Assembly (NCBI GenBank): GCA_019322805.1
Contig: JAHWIC010000015.1
Span: 1-33,140, forward strand
Source: Candidatus Woesearchaeota archaeon
Lineage (GTDB): Archaea; Nanobdellota; Nanobdellia; Woesearchaeales; JAHWIC01
DNA length: 33,140 bases
Direction of reading: 5' to 3'
Shown in pieces: positions 29,215-33,140 of this stretch (positions are counted from its first letter, which is position 1; each line of letters starts with the position of its first letter). A model generated the notes under the pieces. That model had not been told where the DNA came from and did not search any database. It saw only the letters and a list, made by a program, of their open reading frames with translations. The translations under genes were made by a program, and so were the position numbers.

Positions 29215-30041
29215 TCCAAATTTCTCTGTGAAAAGTCAGCAGACAAAAGAGGAAAGAACTCTGCCACTTTAGTTTTAGGAATAGGAGACATTCCTGAAGG
29301 GGGTCTTGCAAAACCGCCTGCAAATTTTGATAAACTTCTACGGTTGAGCAATACTGCTATTAGATTTGTGAAAGTAAGTAACGTATTAATCCTACCATAA
29401 TCCTTAAAATCATCATGGCCTAGAGTGTAAACTTTAATATCTTCATTTAGAGATAAAACCTCTAAAAAATGAAGAAATACTCTTATTGGAATATCAGAAA
29501 CAGTTGGAATCCTCTTTTCTAGAATTTCTAAAACATCTTTAGGAGGCTCATAACGCCAATTCCCATTCTTATCTTCTTTATGGTCTAACATAAATGCTGC
29601 TCGAAAAAGTAATGATCCCATCAACTCCAATCCAAATAAATCTGCACGCATTAATGTCTCTATTTTTTCAAACATACCTTCAAATGTTAAATCTTTACCA
29701 AATTTCTCTCCTGATTTCAGAATCATAGGCAGCATGTCGTTTGGATTATTTGTTTTTACATGAGTCTTATAATGCCTACATCCCTTATATTCAGGAGCAG
29801 CCTCTTTACCAGGTTTAGCTATTGCTATAGTATATTCCTTTATTGAATATAATTTTGTAACATTGCGGTTTTTCTGGTCAGGACCTTTTTTCCATGAAAG
29901 TGCTTCCTTTAGAGCCTCCTGCCTTCTTGCTCTAGCAAAGGGCGTTAATCTCTCGTTTGGAAGTTTCAGTTCTTTATTTACTAAATGTAAGACTTTACTA
30001 GAAATGCCTAATTTTTTGTATTGCTGTAATATGCTCTCCAT
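29211..30041 (-). CDS. Hypothetical protein, candidate restriction partner
   Basis: A 276-aa unknown, tail-to-tail with the methyltransferase (4-nt overlap), which is a frequent layout for type II restriction enzymes. No PD-(D/E)xK, HNH or GIY-YIG signature is clear to me. Visible pieces are a helical N-terminus (MESILQQYKKLGISSKVLHL), a middle with EGMFEKIETLMRADLFGLEL, and a Pro/Gly-rich stretch near the end (FARPPSGMSPIPKTKVAEFF). Restriction enzymes often show no recognisable motif, so the call rests on context. Confidence 0.6.
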   Translation of the reverse strand: MESILQQYKKLGISSKVLHLVNKELKLPNERLTPFARARRQEALKEALSWKKGPDQKNRNVTKLYSIKEYTIAIAKPGKEAAPEYKGCRHYKTHVKTNNPNDMLPMILKSGEKFGKDLTFEGMFEKIETLMRADLFGLELMGSLLFRAAFMLDHKEDKNGNWRYEPPKDVLEILEKRIPTVSDIPIRVFLHFLEVLSLNEDIKVYTLGHDDFKDYGRINTLLTFTNLIAVLLNRRSLSKFAGGFARPPSGMSPIPKTKVAEFFPLLSADFSQRNLD

Positions 30042-30071
30042 GCACCTAGAAAAGGACCTTTTTCTAATAAC

Positions 30072-30130
30072 CTTAGTTACATAATAGTTACAATTTCTTA
30101 TAACTAAGTTTAAATATAGTTGTAACTAAG
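30072..30130. promoter_or_regulatory. Divergent promoter with gttaca/tgtaac operators
   Basis: Half-sites cttagttaca (30072-30081), tagttacaa (30085-30093), ttataactaag (30098-30108) and ttgtaactaag (30120-30130) flank a TATA-like tttaaata (30109-30116) placed 23 nt before the winged-helix ATG. The last two sites bracket the TATA box, as expected for a repressor. Confidence 0.65.
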
Positions 30131-30138
30131 CAGTGATC

Positions 30139-30405
30139 ATGGATTGGAATTTAATGAGTTATGTAATGGGCGGGAAATTAAGGTTTAGAATTCTTACAGA
30201 ACTTAGAAAAGGCAATAAAATCCCTACAGAACTTGCAAAGAGCATTAATTCTCCTATTAGTCATATCAGCACTACATTAAAAGAGCTTGAAAGCAAAGGC
30301 TTGGTTGAATGTCTGACATCTGAAAGAAGGAAGAATAAGTTTTTCAGAATCACAGAGAAAGGGGAGGATGTTTTGGAGGATATAGGGAAGGAGACTAAGA
30401 AGTGA
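30139..30405 (+). CDS. Winged-helix regulator (ArsR/PadR-like)
   Basis: An 88-aa winged helix-turn-helix protein: YVMGGKLRFRILTELRKG, the recognition region SPISHISTTLKELESKGLVE (about residues 39-58) and a wing SERRKNKFFRITEKG. It is nearly all DNA-binding domain. The ATG at 30139 is preferred to the GTG two codons earlier because of TATA spacing. Operator-like repeats in its own promoter and before the methyltransferase suggest it acts like the controller protein of a restriction-modification locus. Confidence 0.8.
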   Translation: MDWNLMSYVMGGKLRFRILTELRKGNKIPTELAKSINSPISHISTTLKELESKGLVECLTSERRKNKFFRITEKGEDVLEDIGKETKK

Positions 30406-30428
30406 GCTAGAAAACAAGTGGAATGATA

Positions 30429-30833
30429 TTAAATTGGAAATCTTACTTCTTTCTTTTTGTGTTTTAGCTCAACATATCTTCCTGTCTGTGTTACTCCTCC
30501 TTTAACAGAAGTATTTTCTGCAATTTTTTGCTTTATCCCAGCATCAAACCCTTTCGCTTCCATAGAACCTTCTAATTTTGTCCTTTTGAATGGCTTATGC
30601 TCTGCAAACGTTGATGGCCCACCCTTGGTGCTTACCCCAAAACCTAGTTTTGTCTTTTTGACAGACCAATTTGTTATATTTCCATATACTCCTTTGTTAT
30701 GATTCACTCCAACTTCTAGCCTAGTTTTACCATAAGGATTTATTCTTAACTTCCCCGGGGATATACTAAGAACTCTCTTACTACGATAGCCAGATTTCCC
30801 CCTTATTTGTGGTCTGCTTCTGTATCTTCTCAT
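30429..30833 (-). CDS. Hypothetical basic beta-rich protein
   Basis: A 134-aa unknown, basic and rich in Gly, Lys and Arg with alternating short strands (RLEVGVNHNKGVYGNITNWS; KLGFGVSTKGGPSTFAEH; VKGGVTQTGRYVELKHKKKE). The repeated G-x-G strand pattern suggests a beta-barrel or beta-roll. The ATG at 30833 overlaps the preceding gene's stop by 4 nt, indicating translational coupling; this decides the start against one ten codons upstream. Confidence 0.6.
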   Translation of the reverse strand: MRRYRSRPQIRGKSGYRSKRVLSISPGKLRINPYGKTRLEVGVNHNKGVYGNITNWSVKKTKLGFGVSTKGGPSTFAEHKPFKRTKLEGSMEAKGFDAGIKQKIAENTSVKGGVTQTGRYVELKHKKKEVRFPI

Positions 30834-31288
30834 TTTTTCTTTTCCTTCTTCTTTTCCATACAAGGGGGAGTAAAATCCTCAACAATGCTTCCTAAGCGCA
30901 TATTTCCTAAAGTGCCCAATCCTAAGACTGCCGATTGGGATTCTTTTTCTGCAGTTATTGGCGCACATGATCCACAATCAACGGCTTCACAAATTCTTGC
31001 TGGTGGTTTATTAAGATGATGTTCTGATCCTGGTTTTAATTTGATTATCTCTTTGTCCTTATTAATTATATACCTGTCTTGATCTAATGTATTCCCATCT
31101 ACTCTGTAATAGTTAAGGTGAAAAGTGGAACCGTGCTTCCCTACTTCTATAAATCTAAAGTTAGTCTTAAACTTCTCATCATTTGTCAATGGAAGTATAT
31201 CAGTTGTTACCGTAGCTGTTGATGCTATATTTTCAAGTTTGCTTAAGTTGGTTATTTGCGTCTTACATAATTTTTTCCTTTTAGCCAT
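30830..31288 (-). CDS. Hypothetical protein with Cys cluster
   Basis: A 152-aa unknown. After MAKRKKLCKTQITNLSKLEN the middle looks beta-rich (NFRFIEVGKHGSTFHLNYYR; RYIINKDKEIIKLKPG), followed by CEAVDCGSCAP near residue 105, a tight three-cysteine cluster that could bind metal or form disulfides, and a Lys-rich end. The ATG at 31288 is chosen; a GTG four codons upstream is possible. Coupled to the following basic beta-rich gene. Confidence 0.6.
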   Translation of the reverse strand: MAKRKKLCKTQITNLSKLENIASTATVTTDILPLTNDEKFKTNFRFIEVGKHGSTFHLNYYRVDGNTLDQDRYIINKDKEIIKLKPGSEHHLNKPPARICEAVDCGSCAPITAEKESQSAVLGLGTLGNMRLGSIVEDFTPPCMEKKKEKKK

Positions 31289-31340
31289 TGAAAACACCAA
31301 TATTATTAGAATTTTAATTTAAAAATCTCGGAATTCCTGA

Positions 31341-32042
31341 TTATCCCCATAACATTACTATAATTCCAACTATAATTGCAATTATTAAAGGAATCCAAAA
31401 ATACCAAAATTGTTTGCTCAGTTTATCTATATTTCCCGATAATGTAAGCAGAGACTTCGTCAAATCGGACATAGACATAGTCTCAATGGTTCGTAAATAA
31501 TATTTGTCTTGTTGAGGTATTTTTCCTTCCATTTGTTCTTCCGTATATTTTCCAATATAAGGCTTTGCTGTCGCTTTATTTAATTTATGTATCTCAATAG
31601 TAGCGATCCTGTCTTCGTAATCCAAAGTTAATTGTCTCGGTGAAAGATTGCAAAGTCCCAAAACTAGGGTACCTTCGAAACCAGGATCTATTTGAAGACC
31701 TGATAAAATAGATAATCCCTTCCTTGTGAAAAAAGAACGCATTCCTATGTGACCAGCATACAAATTTGAAAATTTAATTTTTTCTAACGTTGTGACCAGA
31801 GCAAAACCACCAGCCGGAACTGTCATTGACCCTGCTTTCTCAACATCTATCTCAGTAGATTCTTCTTTTTCAACCTTCTTTTTTAATTCTTCTAAACCCA
31901 TTGATTTTGTGATTATAGCACGTTTACCGACTCTTAGATCATAACTAGCAGGTTGAAGGCAATGCTCTCCATCAAATGGCGCTATCTCTATTCCTTTAGT
32001 CTTTATTGCTTCTTTAATTTCATTATCAGTCAATAGAGCCAT
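31341..32042 (-). CDS. Membrane-anchored dCTP deaminase/dUTPase-fold protein
   Basis: A 233-aa protein. Residues 1-165 follow the dCTP deaminase/dUTPase fold: QPASYDLRVG, then GHIGMRSFFTRKGL (the RS..R nucleotide-binding motif, Arg102, Ser103, Arg107), then IDPGFEGTLVLGLCN. In E. coli Dcd the last segment reads VLEFYN with catalytic Glu138; here that residue is Gly129, so normal deamination is unlikely. Asp119 in IDPGFEG could still serve a dUTPase-type reaction. A polar linker leads to a clear C-terminal membrane helix (IPLIIAIIVGIIVML, about 217-231), unusual for this family. It may sense or hydrolyse nucleotides at the membrane. Confidence 0.8.
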   Translation of the reverse strand: MALLTDNEIKEAIKTKGIEIAPFDGEHCLQPASYDLRVGKRAIITKSMGLEELKKKVEKEESTEIDVEKAGSMTVPAGGFALVTTLEKIKFSNLYAGHIGMRSFFTRKGLSILSGLQIDPGFEGTLVLGLCNLSPRQLTLDYEDRIATIEIHKLNKATAKPYIGKYTEEQMEGKIPQQDKYYLRTIETMSMSDLTKSLLTLSGNIDKLSKQFWYFWIPLIIAIIVGIIVMLWG

Positions 32043-32073
32043 TTTAACTTCTCAATAACCTTATAGATTAACT

Positions 32074-32083
32074 TATTTAAATA
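32074..32083 (-). promoter_or_regulatory. TATA box of deaminase-like gene
   Basis: On the minus strand tatttaaata lies about 32 nt before the ATG at 32042. Confidence 0.5.
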
Positions 32084-32095
32084 CTTTACGCCCGG

Positions 32096-32180
32096 TTGAC
32101 CAGTGGTCAAAAACAGCGATTTTGGGGTTAGAGAAGCTATAAAGCTAGAATTCTTGAGGTGAAGGTGACCAGTGGTCTAC
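32096..32180. promoter_or_regulatory. Two gaccagtggtc palindromes
   Basis: ttgaccagtggtcaa (32096-32110) and gtgaccagtggtctac (32165-32180) share the 11-base core gaccagtggtc, a perfect palindrome around a central g. The cores are 69 bp apart in the spacer upstream of the deaminase-like gene, the first just beyond its TATA box. Confidence 0.6.
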
Positions 32181-32227
32181 AACACTAAAGAAGCCATAGC
32201 CTGCCCATGAGTAAAGGGAGAGTTTAG

Positions 32228-32989
32228 TCATTTTTTCTTAATTGGTAAGAATTTGTAAGAATCTACCGAATTCCAATTGATTATATGTACATCTTCTTTT
32301 ATTTTTACCCGAATCTTATCCTCGCTATGCATTAATAAAAACCCTTTAACCTTACCACCTTTCTTCAAATTAATTTCTATTTCTTGAATTCGCCTTTTAT
32401 TCATAGCAAATATAGTCACTATAAAAAGATAGGAACTTATGATAAAAGTAACATTTAAAGCGGTTAATAAAATGTTACCATAGAAATATTGGTATATTCC
32501 AGATAATATTAGTATACTGCATATTAATTGTAGCCAACCATTTTTAATTGGTTTTTTGTGCGACTTAACCCTCTCACTTAACTTCTTTTGATCTAGATTC
32601 AATCTGGACATTACCTCTTTTGTTTTTTTTATTGTCAATTTTTCATATTTCTTTACCACTTTCTTCCTATGAAAAAAATCAAGCGAAATAATCACATTTT
32701 TGAGAGAAAGAAAGGCTAATAATACTGAAGAAATAAAAAGCGGAAAGAAGCCTATTTTTGTTATTCCTGTTATTTTCTCTAGTAAAAGATAGATAGCTAC
32801 AGCGTAAATTGAAGGCAACATTACAAATGCAATAAAAAAAGTAATGCCATTAATTTCAGCAGCATATCTCCTATCATCACAATAAGGAATAAAATCTATA
32901 ATGACCCTACCAAAAAATTTAATCAAATACGCAATAACTCCCACTATAATGGCTGGAGGAACTATCCAAAATAGTTTATCAAGGTCCAT
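32228..32989 (-). CDS. Hypothetical polytopic membrane protein
   Basis: A 253-aa protein with about five membrane segments: FWIVPPAIIVGVIAYLIKFF, INGITFFIAFVMLPSIYAVA, IGFFPLFISSVLLAFLSLKN, and a pair around residues 150-195 (LQLICSILILSGIYQYFYG; LLTALNVTFIISSYLFIVTI). A basic cytoplasmic loop (KKVVKKYEKLTIKKTKEVMS) separates the groups. The C-terminal 55 residues form a soluble beta-rich domain (EIEINLKKGGKVKGFLLMHS). No family recognised. It precedes the deaminase-like gene on the same strand by 185 nt with separate promoter signals. Confidence 0.65.
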   Translation of the reverse strand: MDLDKLFWIVPPAIIVGVIAYLIKFFGRVIIDFIPYCDDRRYAAEINGITFFIAFVMLPSIYAVAIYLLLEKITGITKIGFFPLFISSVLLAFLSLKNVIISLDFFHRKKVVKKYEKLTIKKTKEVMSRLNLDQKKLSERVKSHKKPIKNGWLQLICSILILSGIYQYFYGNILLTALNVTFIISSYLFIVTIFAMNKRRIQEIEINLKKGGKVKGFLLMHSEDKIRVKIKEDVHIINWNSVDSYKFLPIKKK

Positions 32990-33140
32990 GCATATAAAGA
33001 AATTGTTAGGAGATTATAAACCTTTTCTCACACGTGTCACTTCATTCAGCCTTTGCACAAAACCCTTAAAGCATACGGCAGACAACTAGGAGAATCGGCA
33101 AGAAGTTTATTTTGAAGAAGTATCTTGAGTAGCTGCTTCT

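Noticed and set aside
33107..33139. Last codons of a minus-strand gene at the window edge (EAATQDTSSK, stop)
   Set aside because: Ten residues are too few to support a gene, though composition is compatible with the tail of one that starts beyond the window.

Overview
The window is archaeal. It carries Rpo7/RpoE1 with an Spt4-type zinc protein, ribosomal proteins eS24, eS31, uL1, uL10 (P0) and P1, an archaeal coiled-coil protein, and many genes whose TATA-like box lies about 25-35 bp before the ATG (leaderless mRNA). Low G+C, very small genes, Lys/Glu-rich tails on ribosomal proteins and several MNT/HEPN pairs suggest a DPANN archaeon of Woesearchaeota/Pacearchaeota type. That placement is inference; no rRNA or tRNA gene was seen.

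Region 1 (1-7464) is housekeeping. After a GC-rich palindromic element come an endonuclease IV, an unknown gene and a PIN nuclease, then rpo7-spt4-rps24e-rps27ae. On the minus strand lies rpl1-rpl10-rpl12 followed by a coiled-coil gene. uL10 is about twice the usual length and lacks the usual acidic GLG..FG end.

Region 2 (about 7.55-27.96 kb) is the striking part. A family of directly oriented intergenic repeats, here called CR1-CR17, recurs every 0.5-2.8 kb, and one to four small accessory genes sit in each gap on either strand. A full repeat has four blocks. D and C read on the minus strand as fragments of a small protein gene. A is an AT-rich stretch ending in agggggaata, sometimes in tandem 58-bp units. 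B contains ctgttccccaccccc. A and B can pair (ggggaa with ttcccc). The cargo includes three two-gene MNT/HEPN modules and one fused form, a type IIG-like restriction-modification protein, a PIN nuclease with a convergent micro-ORF, an HExxH metalloprotease-like protein, a STAS protein, TPR-like proteins, membrane proteins and many unknowns. Most have their own promoter. The layout resembles an integron cassette array, but the repeats are not canonical attC sites and no integrase is in the window.

Region 3 (27.96-33.1 kb) is accessory DNA without the repeat. It has a DNA methyltransferase convergent with an unknown gene that could be its restriction partner, and a small winged-helix regulator whose promoter carries gttaca/tgtaac half-sites also found before the methyltransferase. 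Two unknown genes follow, then a dCTP-deaminase-fold protein with a C-terminal membrane anchor and no catalytic Glu, and a membrane protein.

Main candidates for something undescribed are the repeat-delimited cassette array; the origin of its C/D blocks from a gene family whose only intact copy is at 27684-27956; an identical 47-bp insertion with a 4-bp target duplication in two neighbouring repeats; a set of nested palindromic elements; and the membrane-anchored deaminase-like protein.
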